Source of the DNA: Cystobasidiopsis lactophilus
Lineage: Eukaryota; Basidiomycota; Agaricostilbomycetes; Agaricostilbales; Chionosphaeraceae
NCBI GenBank assembly: GCA_001599975.1
Contig: BCIO01000001.1
Coordinates: 2,046,001 to 2,110,000, forward strand
Reading direction: 5' to 3'
Length of the DNA: 64,000 nt
This document shows, piece after piece, positions 1 to 11,403 of this stretch. The notes under the pieces were generated by a model. The model had not been told where the DNA came from. It searched no databases and saw nothing but the letters and a program-made list of their open reading frames with translations. A program made the position numbers and the translations under genes. Position 1 is the first letter of the stretch, and every line of letters begins with the position of its first letter.

Positions 1-1810
1 GCCGCGTGTCCATTGCTTGCGAGCTGGTGACGTCGCCTTCCATCCTGTTCTTGGACGAGCCCACCAGCGGTGCGTTTGTCCAGCCGGCCGTCCCTAGGGG
101 GCTGAAGCTGACAGACCGCGCCACACAGGCCTCGACGCCTACAATGCTTACAATGTGATCGAGTCGCTGGTCCAGCTGGCCCGCACATACCAGCGGACTG
201 TAGTTTTCACCATCCACCAGCCGCGCAGCAACATTGTCGCCCTCTTCGACAAGCTTTTGCTGCTGGCTCGAGGGCGTGTCATCTACTCTGGCGAGTTTGC
301 AAAATGCCAGGACTACTTCAACGACCTGGGCTATCCTTGCCCGCCTGGCTTCAACATTGCAGATTTCTTGAGTAGGCGCCGCGCCGTGCCTAGAGGCGAT
401 AGAGGTTTACTAATAGTGAATTCCAGTCGACCTTACCATGCAGGACGAGAACCAGCCCAAGCCGTCAAGGGACGAATCAGGCAGCGCCTCGGTGGATGAA
501 GAGAGCGCCACCACCCGGCCCTCTTCTTCGCTGGACGCCCACGAACTTCGCAGCCGGACGTCGACACCGACGAAAAAGAAGCTGTCTTCTTGGCTCTCGT
601 CCTCGGCACAGCCTGGACTGGCGGCAGAGCTACCGCCGCAGCTCAGCCGGCTGGCAACAGCTTTCGAGGAAAGCCAGGCGGCGAACGACATCTCGCAAGA
701 CCTGATTGCCACCTCGACGTCTGCCACGCAGGCCATGACCAACGGCTCGTCACCAATGCCCGAGATCGAAGCGGACCTTGTCCTCAATGGCTACAAGCGG
801 GCCTCGTGGTGGACCCAGTTCACCATCTTGAGCGGGCGCGCCTTCAAGAACCTTTACCGCAACCCCTACCTCATGCTTGCTCACTACTTTTTGTCGGCCT
901 TGCTGGCCGTCATTTGCTCGTTCCTGTTCGCCGGCGTGACGTGCGTGTCCACTAGAATTGTCAAAGGGGTGCTCGCGCTGACTTGGTCGATCCAGCAACG
1001 ATATCCCAGGCTTCCAGAACCGCATGGGTCTCTTCTTCTGTAGGTCTGCTGTCTAAGTCCGCTTCGGTTCAAGCTCAAAGTGCGAGATCGCAGTCATCAT
1101 CGCCCTTTTCGGCTTCTCCTCCCTCACCTCGCTCGGCATCTTCTCCGGAGAGCGCATTCTGTTCATGCGCGAACGTGCGAACGGCTACTACTCGCCCTTT
1201 ACCTACTTCCTCGCCAAAGTGCTCTTCGATATCCTTCCCTTGCGCATCGTCCCGCCGTTTGTGCTGGGCGCCATCATCTACAAGCCCGTGGGGCTGGTGC
1301 CAACGGTGCCCGAGTTCTGGAAGCTCATTCTGGTCCTCATCCTCTTCAACCTGGCAGCCAGCAGCGTTGTGTTCCTCATCAGCATCGTCATCAGCGACAG
1401 TGGCTTGGCGAATTTGGTTGGCAGCTTGGTCATGCTGTTCAAGTGAGAGGAGCTCGTGGCATTTCTTACCTCTGAATCAAGCTGAAGATAAACTTAAATG
1501 CAGCCTCTTATTCGCCGGCTCGCTCATCAACCGTGACAAGATGCCATGGGGCACCGCGTGGTTGCAGAAGGCTTCCTTCTTCCACGCCGCCTTTGAAGGC
1601 CTGCTGGTCAATGAGGTTCGCTACTTGACGCTCAAGGAACACCGGTATGGCGTCGATATCGAGGTGCCGTCCGCCACCATCCTGTCCTTCTTCGGCTTCC
1701 GGGCGCAAGCGTTCTGGTGGCCCGACATTGGCGTCCTCTGCATCTCCTTCAGCATCTTCATCGTCCTGTCCTTCCTCGCTCTTGTCTTTTTGGCGAAGGA
1801 ACGGCGCTAG
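1..1810 (+). CDS. ADP1: ABC transporter, ABCG/White type, ADP1-like (5' end cut off by window)
   Basis: This is the C-terminal part of an ABCG half-transporter that moves a substrate across a membrane using ATP. The visible sequence starts in the nucleotide-binding domain just before the Walker B motif ([10 protein letters not shown]), then has the switch His (FTIHQPRSN). Next comes a Ser/Asp/Glu-rich linker of about 100 residues, then the membrane domain with [15 protein letters not shown] and [12 protein letters not shown], and finally LVFLAKERR and the stop. Introns I can place by frame are near 71-128, 372-426, 941-995, 1039-1101 and from about 1443 to 1500. The long acidic linker between ATPase and membrane parts is typical of the fungal ADP1 branch, hence the name; the substrate is unknown. 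The N-terminal half, where ADP1 carries EGF-like repeats, lies outside the window, so the subfamily call is an inference. Confidence 0.88.
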
Positions 1811-2092
1811 AACGCGATGTGGATGGGTAGACCCCTTTATAGTTTCTGCGCGCTCCCTTCACAAGCCAGCCCTTCTGTTGCATCTTGTACAAGCACGATA
1901 TTTGAGCGTCTGCACGTTTCATCGCCCAGACAAATACCAGGCAAGGCGCACCATTCCCTATAAGCAGCCACCACCAGAAAGCTTATTCCAGCGAGCTGCT
2001 CAACTTCCCGACTTTGTTTGTTCGACCTGGGCGTCCACATTTGACCGTCGTCTCACGTTCGAGCACCATCCTGGCGCCTGTACAAGAGCCAG

Positions 2093-4126
2093 ATGGGAGC
2101 CCTTTGCTGTAAACCGACAGAGGTAAGTGGAATTGTTGACCGCCGCTGCCTGCGAGGACCTGTCCTCGCCGTCCTTGGCGAGCGTTCCTCCTCCGTGTTG
2201 ACGCCCTGCTCATCTGCGTGCTGCTCGCCCTTCGCAGGTCGACTACGATGCTCCAGTCAGCCTGTGGCACTTCTACCTGCTCAGGGTGAGTGCTGCCTGA
2301 ACCCAATGGAAGGCCCCAGTGCGGCGCTCAGACGCTTCTATTCGCCCACCGGTGCAGTCTGTCGGCAAGGGTGCCTTTGGCAAAGTCCGCGTCGTACAAC
2401 GTAGGTCCATAGCTCTTGCCAAGCGCGGGCCCGATCTCACCCAGGCGACCATCAGACCGCCAAACGAAGGCGCTCTTCGCCCTAAAATACATCAACAAGC
2501 AAAGTGAACCTCTTGCCCCCTCTATGCGCCATCTGTTTGGCCTGCTAATGCTTGTGTGGGGCATCCAGGATGCGTGAAGCAGCGCGCCGTGTCCAACATC
2601 ATCCAAGAGCGGCGGCTGCTGGAAGAGATCGACTCGCCATTTGTGTGCAACTTGCGATATGCGTTCCAGGACGACGAGAACCTCTTCATGGTTCTCGACT
2701 TGATGCTGGGCGGAGACCTGCGCTTCCACTTGGATCGCATGGGGGCAATGTCGGAGGAGATGGTTCGGTTTTGGATCGCCCAGCTGGCTTTGGCCGTCGA
2801 TTACCTGCACTCCAAGGGGATCGTGCACCGGTGCGTTTACTGCGGATCTGTCCTCTGTGGCAATGACAGACGCTGAGCGAGGAGTTGCCGCTGCCCAGTG
2901 ACCTGAAGCCAGACAATGTCCTGTTGGACGAGAAGGGAAACGCGCATCTGACGGACTTCAACATTGCAGTCCACTTTACAGAAAAGCGGGCATTGACAAG
3001 TGTGGCCGGATCTATGGCCTACATGGGTAAGTCGCTGCAAAGACTGCCCCAAACAGCACGCTGAGGATTTTGGTTCGTGTTTCACAGCGCCCGAGGTCTT
3101 GAACAAGCGGGGATACTTCGACTCAATAGACTGGTGGTCACTGGGCGTCATCGGCTACGAGCTTTTGTTCGGCAAGCGGCCCTTCAGAGGCAAGACCAAC
3201 TCGACTTTGACCGTGTCGATCCTTCGAGAGTCTCTCAAAATCCCTGACCCACCTCCGAACCACCCCATGCCCAGCTCACAAGCGATCAGCTGCATCACGA
3301 TGGTGAGCGCATTCGCTTCTTCTGGCCAAATTAGCAGACGTCTTAGCGGAGGGCCCGTGCTCACCACCAGCTTCTGGAGCGGGATGTCACCAAGCGGCTG
3401 GGCTGCAAGAGCGCGGGCGGCATCGAGGCTTTGAAAGCACACCCTTGGTTCGCTGGCCTCGACTGGGGCATGCTGGAGCGCAAGGAGCTCACTCCACCCT
3501 TTGAACCTGATGTAAGTCCGACCAGGTGGTTTTAGCCATCCGATGCCACGAGGCCTCCAATTTAATCTGACTCCCTTCCACAGTCCAAGAAAGCCAACTT
3601 CGACGCCACGCACGAGCTGGAAGAGCTGCTCCTAGAAGACAACCCGCTCAAGGCCCGCAAGCGCAACCCGAATCTGGACGTCAACCACATGACATCCGAC
3701 CAGCGCATGATGGAAGAGAGCTTCAAGATTTATGACTATACGAAAATGTCCCGCAAGTCCCACTTCAACGGGGCGGCCAGCTCCAAGGACCATCTGGCCA
3801 CGATCACTTCCTCTACCGGCGGCGCCAGCGCGGTGGCCCTCGAAGACCAGCCTTTGGCCGAGATGCGCACGCTCCACACGCCAAGTCAACTTGATCCAGA
3901 TGGGTCGGAGACGCCGGGGCGCCTCACCGCTGAGAACATGTCGCGGCCACATTCTCGGTGAGTGAAGTTTGATTTCGACCATTTGATCTTCCCCGCTGAG
4001 CTTTGCTCGGTTTTTGTCTGACTCAGACTCAGCACGCAAGGCATGCAAGAGATCACGCCCATCAGCAATCGGCCCGACTTGGTGCCACGCAGCTCGGGCG
4101 AGCCGCAGAGCCCTCGCGCCTACTAG
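2093..4126 (+). CDS. Serine/threonine kinase of the YANK/STK32 branch of AGC kinases
   Basis: This is a cytosolic or membrane-anchored protein kinase. The first residues, MGALCCKPTE, combine a myristoylation-type Gly2 with two Cys that could be palmitoylated, so lipid anchoring is likely. The kinase domain follows: Gly loop SVGKGAFGKVRVVQ, catalytic Lys in LFALKYINKQ, LMLGGDLRFHL, catalytic loop HRDLKPDN, and APEVLNKRGYFDSIDWWSLGV. The magnesium motif reads DFN in TDFNIAVHF instead of DFG, which is the hallmark of STK32/YANK kinases. At least seven introns split the domain; junctions after MGALCCKPTE and inside HRD are clear. After the kinase comes a tail of about 150 residues with no recognised domain, ending SGEPQSPRAY. 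The start fits because the family has a very short N-terminus with Gly2. The family is certain; its substrates are not known. Confidence 0.92.
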
Positions 4127-4477
4127 ACGACCGATGACTTTCCCCCTTCACGCCTGTACAATTCCATCTACGCCACTTACTCTCGCTTAGCAATATACTC
4201 ACGTTGCTTGGTGCCTCTTCGTCTCATGGGCTTTCGTTTTTGGGCGGGTTCTTCAAAAGGAAGCAGTCTTTTTTTTGCCCGGGCCTTGCCTCTGTCGCTA
4301 TACCTCCTTCTCATATCATTCCCCGTTTGCCTGTCGCACTTGCGCTTAATTTGCAACGCGGACCATCGTCCGACTGAGGCCCAGAACTTGGTCACGTTTT
4401 TGCGAGGAGCGCCCCTTCCTCGTCCTCCTTCTCCCGCCGCCAGTAGCTAGGGAAAAAATCTGAGCGCTCTCCGATGA
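4127..4477. other. Intergenic, kinase 3' flank and SGF29 promoter
   Basis: I see no gene in these 351 bases. A TGTACA hexamer lies at 4155-4160, about 30 bases after the kinase stop, and the second half is rich in pyrimidines on the plus strand, as is common in fungal promoters. Confidence 0.5.
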
Positions 4478-5866
4478 ATGGAGCAGCTCGGCCCAAGGCT
4501 CAAGGTATGCCCAGACCTTCGAACCAGCCCTAACCGTGGCGTTGCTGAGGTGCTGTCCTCTGCAGAGCTTTGGGGTGGCATCCAGACGTCCCTGCAGCAG
4601 TTGATCGCCTTGCAGTCGAAAGCCGCGCTTAATCTCAAGACTATCAACAACCTGCAAGGCACCCTGCAGGGCGAGAGCGAGCCCTTCGGCGTCCTCCGCC
4701 CCAAGCTCGAACGCGCATACAGCGTCGCTCGGGGCGATGTTACAGACGAAGAACAGTGAGCTTGGCCGTCCCAGTGCGGCTTTCGTCCTTTAATATTTCT
4801 CCAAGGGCTATACATGGCGTTTTGGAAGCCTTGACGGCCTTGACAGCCCTGCGAAACCAGCCAGAGCCTCCTCCCCCGGCCGCAGTCGCCACGCCAGGCG
4901 AGTTTGCCACCACCTGCGCACGGGCTGCCGCTGACTCGCTCGTATGTATTTCAGGTGGACCAGAGAAACCGAAGAAGAAGCGGAGGATCGATGCTGGCTC
5001 AGCCTCTCCCTCGGACTCGTCGGGGCCCACGGTGGCGACAACGATGACACGCGAGGGCAGCCGCTCGTCGCCTGCACCCACTCCCACCCGCACAACCCAA
5101 GCTGCTCCTCGTCCTCCAGTACCAGCTCCTTCCAAACCCGCCTTGGCCTCATCTCTCGGTCGGGAGAGCAGTTCTTCCTCGAGCTCGCAAGCTGCCAAGA
5201 CTGCACCAGTTGCACCGCCACGCAAGCCCAAGGGCCCAGCGCCATTGATAACAGGGCGGTCGGTTGCCTTCAAGCCGCCAAACAAACCGGAAGGCGACAA
5301 GGAAGCTTGGATTTTGACGCGCGTGCTGCGTCATTTGGGGGGCGAGAAGTGAGCGATTCGTCCTGGGTTCTTTATCATGCCTGATCAACGCGTTCGCAGA
5401 TATGAAGTGCAAGATATAGAGGATGAAGAGAACGGGACCCCAGGACAGTCAGTCTTCGCTCCCTTGGAGGCTGTTTCCCGCTCAACTGGGAACTTTAGAA
5501 TTTTTTCGACATCCCTTCGGTCCATCGTGCCCCTGCCTGACCCTCAAGATAGATCAACGTTTCCTATGCAAGGCTACCCCGCCGGTACCGAGGTGATGGC
5601 GCTGTATCCAGACACCACAACATTTTACCATGCCAAGATCGTGGGCGCCCTAGCGGCGAACAAGGTCAGGCTCCTTGCCCTTGTCACACATCTCACATTG
5701 CTGATGACCCTGCTGTAGTCCAAACCGACGTACAAGGTCATGTTTGACGACGTGAGTTCAGATGGACTTCTTCAGATACGACCTTTGGCTGATACCCGCG
5801 AGACAGGACAACGAGATCATCAAGTCCATCCTCGCAGAGAACGTAGCTACATGGCCAAAGTCGTAA
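4478..5866 (+). CDS. SGF29: SAGA-associated factor 29 with SGF29 tandem Tudor domain
   Basis: SGF29 is the SAGA subunit that binds H3K4me2/3 and brings the Gcn5 acetyltransferase to active promoters. The N-terminal part is helical (LWGGIQTSLQQLIALQSKA), then comes a low-complexity Pro/Ser/Lys linker with a basic patch PKKKRR that could act as a nuclear signal. The C-terminal domain starts at GRSVAFKPPNKPEG with EAWILTRVLRHLG and continues through YEVQDIEDEE and EVMALYPDTTTFYHAKIV to YKVMFDDDNEIIKSI. The string ALYPDTTTFY is diagnostic of the family, and the order of motifs matches a tandem Tudor fold. A very short first exon, MEQLGPRLKQ, precedes the first intron. The length of roughly 340 residues is usual. 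Introns interrupt both Tudor repeats. The DDDNE near the C-terminus is the acidic stretch of the second repeat. Confidence 0.92.
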
Positions 5867-6315
5867 TATGCATCAGCAGATAGATTTAACCATAAATTGC
5901 TACTTTTGTGCGCTCCAGCTCAGTCTGGGATCCAGCGCGCCCGCTACGGCTTTCGTTCCCCAGCATCCGTCATTATTACTGCCTGCCAACCCGCCATTTG
6001 CCACACTATGGCCTCGAGGACGTGCTTCACCTTGCCGAGACAGCCGCGCATCGTTGACCGTGTAGCCAGCCATTCCCACCTCGAAATTCCTTATGCGGAA
6101 AGATTTCCTCCGTGCATGACCGCATGGTTTCCTTAAGCCTTCTTTGACTTTACGAGGGTACTGCGAGCCTCCGCAGCTCGCGATGCATGGAAATGAGATC
6201 GCAATCTCTTGCTCCTCTAAACCGACCCAGCCCAATTTTGTGTCGACTGCCTTGCCCCTTCTCTTCTCCTTTCTGTTCGTTCGTGTCTTAAGCAGCTGGT
6301 CTGTCTCTTCGTACA
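5867..6315. other. Intergenic, promoter of the secreted protein gene
   Basis: I find no supported gene in these 449 bases. The last 80 bases before the ATG at 6316 are strongly pyrimidine-rich on the plus strand, as in many fungal core promoters. Confidence 0.45.
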
Positions 6316-7932
6316 ATGCTGGTCATTCCCCTTTTGTTGGCTGCCGCCTGGAGCGTGCTCCCTGCCCACGCCGCCGCCGTGAACAACGCTGCTGCCGCGA
6401 AGTCCCTGCAAGCGGCTGCAACCGACTTCAACTATGGCATCTATTCCATCACAAACGTCGCTACCGGTAAAAGCATCACCTATTCCAAAGACTCGAACGG
6501 CCAGAACCTCTACCCGGGAGCGACCGCAAGCCCTCTCGAGTTCCTGCCTCACAATGCGTCGACCCCCTGGATTCGCATTAAGCCCATTGAGAGCAACAAC
6601 AAATGTGCCAGGTAGGCGGTTGTGCTTCACACCCTCGAGCTGCATTTTGACGGCTCCCGATCTTCCACAGTGCCCAATGGAATTACACGTACTTCAATGG
6701 TGCTGGAGCCGACTTTGGAGCTGTTCTTTACTCTTGCCAGGTGAGATGATTGATGTCTGTTGCTTCGAAGCCAGGCCTTATCGTGCGAAATTCAGGTGGA
6801 CCCCGCGGTCTCCGGATCGACGCTGACACCGGCCAAACAATGGTGGATCTTCGTGCCCATTGGTACCACCCCTGAGTCTTACCAGTGCGTGTCTGCTCTC
6901 TGCCCATGCTTCGGGTTGCCTCGTCTGACGGGTTTGCGGTAAAGCATCATTGCCACCGACCACATCACCGACATGGCCACTCGCGCATGGAGATCTGTCG
7001 TGCGCATCACGGGCACTTCGACCAAGTCGACAGCCATCGATATCCTGGACACAACTGACGATACCTATGCGTGGTATGTCAACCCGTACGGCTCGACTGC
7101 CGCCACTACCAGTGCGTTCCACGTCTTCCCCTCCCTCATCTTATACTATTCCTAAACGCAATCCTCAATCCGTATAGCTGCCAAAACAACAACTGCGAAA
7201 ACTACCAGCACGACGGCGAAGACTACCAGCACGACGGCGAAGACGACTTCGACGACCAGTGCGTCTTTATGATCCACACTCGAGCAAGAATCACACAGCT
7301 TACTTTCTTTGACAGGCACTTCGAGCACTACCAGCTCAAGCTCTTCCTCGTCTACTCCAGCTGAAACCTCCTCTGCGGTCGATGACTCGTCTGACGATGC
7401 CACAGCGACCTCTGTGGAATCGACACCTCTCCCAAACGAAAACGCTGTCAGCACGTCCTCTACAGAGAGCTCCTCGACTTCGGCGACCACCATTACTCCT
7501 GTTGGCGCAGCCGCTGGCAATGCCGTCACGGTTACCAAGCCAGTCACGGTCACAGTGGCCAAGGCCACGACCACCAAGACCGCCACAGTCACGAAAACGA
7601 CGTCCAAGGTTACGACCGTCACCAAAACCAAAACAGGTTCGTGCCTGGCTCGCTCTACTTTCCTTTGCTTGGCTTTGGCTCACTTTAATATTCCAGTCAC
7701 TGTGACGAAGACGGCAACAGTCACTGCGGGCAGCAAGATCGTTAAGCCCCAGGCGGACAGCAGCAGCGACAACAACGTGTGGCACTTGGTGCAGGACAAG
7801 ATCGTGGCGCTGCCGACCGACCAGCAGCCGGACTTCTCTCTTGACGACTCCAAACTCAACAAGGCTGTCGAGATGCCGTCGGTCTGGAAATGGGTCCGGC
7901 CGGGTGGCAACCTTCGCGCGTGGAGAGACTAG
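6316..7932 (+). CDS. Secreted protein with N-terminal globular domain and Thr/Lys-repeat stalk
   Basis: This is probably an extracellular or cell-wall protein. A clear signal peptide (MLVIPLLLAAAWSVLPAHAA) is followed by about 190 residues of globular sequence (YGIYSITNVATGKSITY, then LYSCQVDPAVSG, KQWWIFVPIGTTPESY) with Asn-X-Thr/Ser sites. The pattern of short aromatic strands resembles a ricin-type beta-trefoil, but I cannot confirm the QxW repeats, so that is only a suggestion. Then come repeats of the type TTAKTTST from 7190 to 7255, a Ser/Thr-rich stretch, and repeated TVTK motifs. The C-terminus (DNNVWHLVQDKIVALP to NLRAWRD) is charged and has no GPI signal. About six introns are visible, including ones near 6615-6670 and 7636-7696. 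No function can be assigned. Confidence 0.75.
7190..7255 (+). repeat. Short in-frame tandem repeat in the Thr/Lys stalk
   Basis: A 21-base unit encoding roughly TTAKTST-type sequence occurs about three times head to tail inside the stalk exon. The last copy is imperfect. Such repeats change length easily by replication slippage. Confidence 0.7.
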
Positions 7933-8253
7933 ACGGTGCTGGCATTGGCGCCCTTTTCAGCTGCGGCTCTTCGCCGTAAAGGACACTACTTAATCTTTCG
8001 TTCGACCTTGTACATACTTGCAACCCTGTCGTTTGCAAAATCAACTCTGATTTCAAGTCAGATGTTTCTTTGCCACAATTTGCCAGACGCACGCCACCGT
8101 CGGCAGCGAAGGCAGACCGCTCTGAATTTCCTTCGTCTGCATCCAAGCCCCCGCCAAAACTCGACTGGAGTTTGCGTGCCTTATAAGGTCTTCTGTGCCT
8201 AGATTATCTTCTGGTCAACGCCGTTGCCTGTGCTTCCCGCTTTGCAAGCAAAA
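7933..8253. other. Intergenic, 3' flank of the secreted protein gene
   Basis: No gene is seen here. TGTACATA at 8009-8016 matches the Pumilio-family RNA consensus UGUANAUA and would fall in the 3' UTR of the upstream gene; its use is not shown. Confidence 0.45.
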
Positions 8254-8760
8254 ATGGGACGAACGACAAAGACCGCAAAAAGTGCCTTCCTTCTGCCCTT
8301 GCCCTCCTTGAAGGCCGTCGTGCCTGGAGCTTGCGTTCTCAAAGAATGATGTGCAGGGTCCGAGAGGCGAGAACAACCCCGCCAACGGGACTTGGCGCCA
8401 GACCCTTCCTCCACGGCCAAAACGGCCGCCGAGCAAGACTCCCACGCCGCCGCCTCTGCGCCCGAGCCTAAGAAGAAGGTTCGAAACAGGAAGCATTCCT
8501 CTGCCAGCTCCAAGGCGACGAAGAGCAAGAAGCAAAAGGTGGGTCCTGGACCAAGCGGCTTTCTCTCTCAGAAGGTGGCTGATGCATTGTCCCGCGAACG
8601 CTTTTAGGGCGAGGAGCTGGCCGAAAAGCTAGAGACAAAGAAGGCAAGAGTCGGAGGTAAGGTGCTCGCTGATCCCGGCGGAAGAATGGAGGCTGATGTT
8701 GGCATGCGCCACCTCACAGCGAAGAAGGGCAAGCGCGAAGAGTCCAAGCAATTCTGGTGA
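8254..8760 (+). CDS. Small Lys/Arg-rich basic protein, probably nuclear
   Basis: I do not recognise this gene. Splicing three introns gives a protein of about 98 residues: MGRTTKTAK, then RSERREQPRQRDLAPD, a Ser/Ala/Lys-rich middle with PEPKKKVRNRKHS and KATKSKKQK, then GEELAEKLETKKARVG and the end KKGKREESKQFW. Junctions with good GT and AG sites lie near 8282/8357, 8537/8607 and 8658/8719, and each keeps the frame. The composition (strongly basic, many Lys pairs) suggests nucleolar or nucleic-acid binding. The short size and lack of a known domain make the call tentative, but consistent frames across four exons favour a real gene. Confidence 0.5.
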
Positions 8761-9341
8761 TCGCTGATTCGCATCAACACGACTGTAACATATCAATGCT
8801 TCCTGGCTACCAGCATGTACAGGTGAGCAGCACAGCCGTCTGCCATTTCCCTATTGGTTCATTGGCATTGTTGCCACAGGTTGTTCCCTCAAGTACGGTC
8901 CTGCCCATCATGGTCGCCAAGGCGCTACAATTCGACTTCTGTCGCAATGGTGCCCTGCAGCAAATCAACGAAGGTCCAGTCTGGCCACCTGGGCAGTGCA
9001 TGACGATTTCAGCACAGCAGCTCGACCAACGCTTCTCTCGCCTCACTTTGGCCCATGTCGTCTGCTGGTCCTCATTTCACATGCGTCTGATCAACCTGGC
9101 GTTGGTTCGCGTTGCAGGGAGAGGGTCCGATAGGCGGACGGAGAAGGGGTCCAATTGGGCCAAATCCAAAGGTTTTCGCGCTTGAGAGCTTCTAGTTTGT
9201 AAACAAATACTGCCAGCTACGTCCTAGGGCCTTCCAGCTGTGCTCCAGTGAGATTTACAGGCGCACCGTCGGCGAGGTCTCGTGCGTGCTCAAGCCCCCT
9301 CGCCGCAAACTTCTCGACCGCTGCCAGCCAAAGATTTCATC
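8761..9341. other. Intergenic, upstream of the VAP gene
   Basis: An open frame of 142 codons runs on the plus strand from 8757, but its composition looks random, it has no domain and it overlaps the preceding stop. I treat the stretch as noncoding promoter and UTR. Confidence 0.4.
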
Positions 9342-10763
9342 ATGTCGGTCGAGATTGTCCCATCTGGCACGCTGGGCTTCCACCGTTCGTTGTTTACGAG
9401 CACACATGAGACGCCGCCCAATGCTTAAGCCGTTCGCAGGGCCACTTACTCAGCTCGTCAAGCGGACGCTCACCATTGGCAACACGTCGAGCACGCCAGT
9501 CGCCTTCAAGGTCAAGACGACGGCGCCGAAGCAGTACTGTGTATGCCTGATGCTTGATCTGACCGTCGCCCAGCCCGCTCACGCCCGACGGGCGCTCGCA
9601 GGTGAGGCCCAACTCTGGCAGGATCGAGCCCGGCGAACGGGTCGAGGTGCAAGGTAAGACACGCTGGCTCTTGGCAGGCTTCCGCGCTCAGTGGAAAGTC
9701 TACACAGTTCTGCTCCAGCCCATGAAGGAGGACCCGCCGACAGACGCCAAGTGCAAGGACAAGTTCCTCGTCCAGAGCGCCGTCATCCCGTCAGAGCGTG
9801 AAGGCGTGCCTTTGCCAGAGCTCGTCAGCCTCCTCTCCGTTTTTAGGCTGTTGCAGTTTGCTCAGACAGATGGTTGCAACAGTGGTCGCACCTCGAAAAA
9901 GAAGACAAGGCTTCCATTCAAGAGCACAAGATCCGCTGCGCCTACCTGGCCCCGGTCGAGGAGGCCAATGGCTCTCCCTCGTCTTCTGGCTTCCTCAAGC
10001 CCAATGGAACCGCACCTGCTGCCGTTGCTGCGGGGAGCACCCCGAATGGCTACGACGTGCGTTGTCCCTACCTCCAAGTCTCGACGAGATGTACGATGCT
10101 CACGGACAAGCAACAGACGAGCTCGCCCGCCAGCAAAGGCGTCAACGGCACTTCTTCTCTCGGCGACAGCGGCAACTCGTCTGACAAGTTCTCAACCCCG
10201 CAAAAGGACGCGAGCGTCGACACCGTCAGCAGCTCCCGACCGCGAGACAGCTTTGCTTCAGCCTACGAGTCGTCGAAACCCTTGGCCGATATCACGAAAG
10301 AGGTCGGCACCAAGCCGTACATCGAGTCGGCCAAGGAGGCGTCCTCGACCTTGGCAGCCGGCGCCGCCGCTGGAGGGGCCGCTGTGGCTGGAGCTGCCGT
10401 CGCCGCCACCGCCGTGGTGTCTGACAAAGCCAAGTTCCTCGCCACTTCCGGCTCTACCACCACGACCTCCACGACCAATCCCAACGACTCGGCCCTGACC
10501 TCTTTGAAGAAGCAACTGGCGGACGCCCAAAAGGAGATCGACGGCTTACAGCTCAAGCTCAAGAACGCCCTTGTCGACGGCAAGGACTCGTCCAGCGCTG
10601 CTCTTTCCCAGCAGCTCAGCCAGGCCTCCGTAGATGGCGTGCCTGTGCAAATGGTTGCTGGCATCGCTTTCGCCGTTTTCATCTTCACCTGGTCTGTCTC
10701 TGTTTGCTTGCTACTTCTCGACTGAATCTCATCGCTCGTTCGTTCTTCAGGATTTTCTTCTAG
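9342..10763 (+). CDS. SCS2: VAP/Scs2-type ER membrane contact-site protein (MSP domain)
   Basis: VAP proteins sit in the ER membrane and hold FFAT-motif partners at contact sites, linking lipid transport and signalling. The MSP domain is spread over several exons: [85 protein letters not shown], then LWSHLEKEDKASIQEHKIRCAYL. The core VRPNSGxIxPGExxEVQVLLQ is diagnostic. A long Ser/Thr/Ala-rich linker follows, then a coiled-coil segment (LTSLKKQLADAQKEIDGLQLKLKN within 10497-10570) and a C-terminal membrane anchor VQMVAGIAFAVFIFTWIFF, completed by a last intron that ends just before the stop. This layout is the family's standard plan. Between about 10058 and 10135 the frame choice in the linker is uncertain, because two frames look plausible there. 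Confidence 0.93.
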
Positions 10764-11403
10764 TTCCCCACCACCAATTACTACTGCTCTTCTGTACAAT
10801 TTCCTCGTCAGCAACTCCTTTTAACGAACCTTCCCTCTAGTTGCCCCTGGTGTCCTCTCGCCTTCTTACCTTTCGCCCTTCTCGGCACTTCCTCGCAATG
10901 GTCGACGGCGGCTTCCGACTTTGGCAGGCAGCAAAGCAGGGTTAATCTAGGGCATCGTTGTAGCGCGTATCTCTGGAGAAAATGGACTTTGCGCATTCTC
11001 TCCCTTTCTATCCTTTTCTCACTTTGCTGTGGTTGTTAGGCCTTGTGCACTTAAAAGTGTCGCCCGTCATGCGTCATGCCGGGAGAAACTTGTCGTCGCC
11101 ACTGAGCTCATTAGGCGGAAGCTGGTTCCTGGAGAGGTGCAGCCAACTGCTTTCTTTTGCCTCCAGGAATGCCCTGCCACGATTATGTATTGACCACTGC
11201 TACTAATGATCTATAGGCTTTGTATTCTCTGTCCCTTCGGGCGTCCGACAACCGCAAAGCGCGGCAGGTCGCTTGCCACGGCGCGCAGCCTTATCGGCTC
11301 CCCCAGACTGCCTCTTGCTCTGCTGCTGCCATCACCTCGTTATTTGCTGCTGCTGCTGGCTACCACCCAAATTAAGCCCGCACCTCGAATCAGCGTTATC
11401 GTC
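10764..11403. other. Intergenic between VAP and PhyH genes
   Basis: I see no supported gene in these 640 bases. TGTACA lies at 10793-10798, 30 bases after the VAP stop. The 100 bases before the next ATG contain CTGCTGCTG-like repeats and pyrimidine tracts. Confidence 0.45.

Noticed and set aside
7152-7631. Minus-strand Val/Thr-rich frame of 159 codons
   Set aside because: Antisense shadow of the Thr/Lys repeat region in the secreted protein gene.
8757-9185. 142-codon open frame after the small Lys-rich gene
   Set aside because: It overlaps the previous stop, has no domain and has a random-looking composition; I treat it as promoter sequence.
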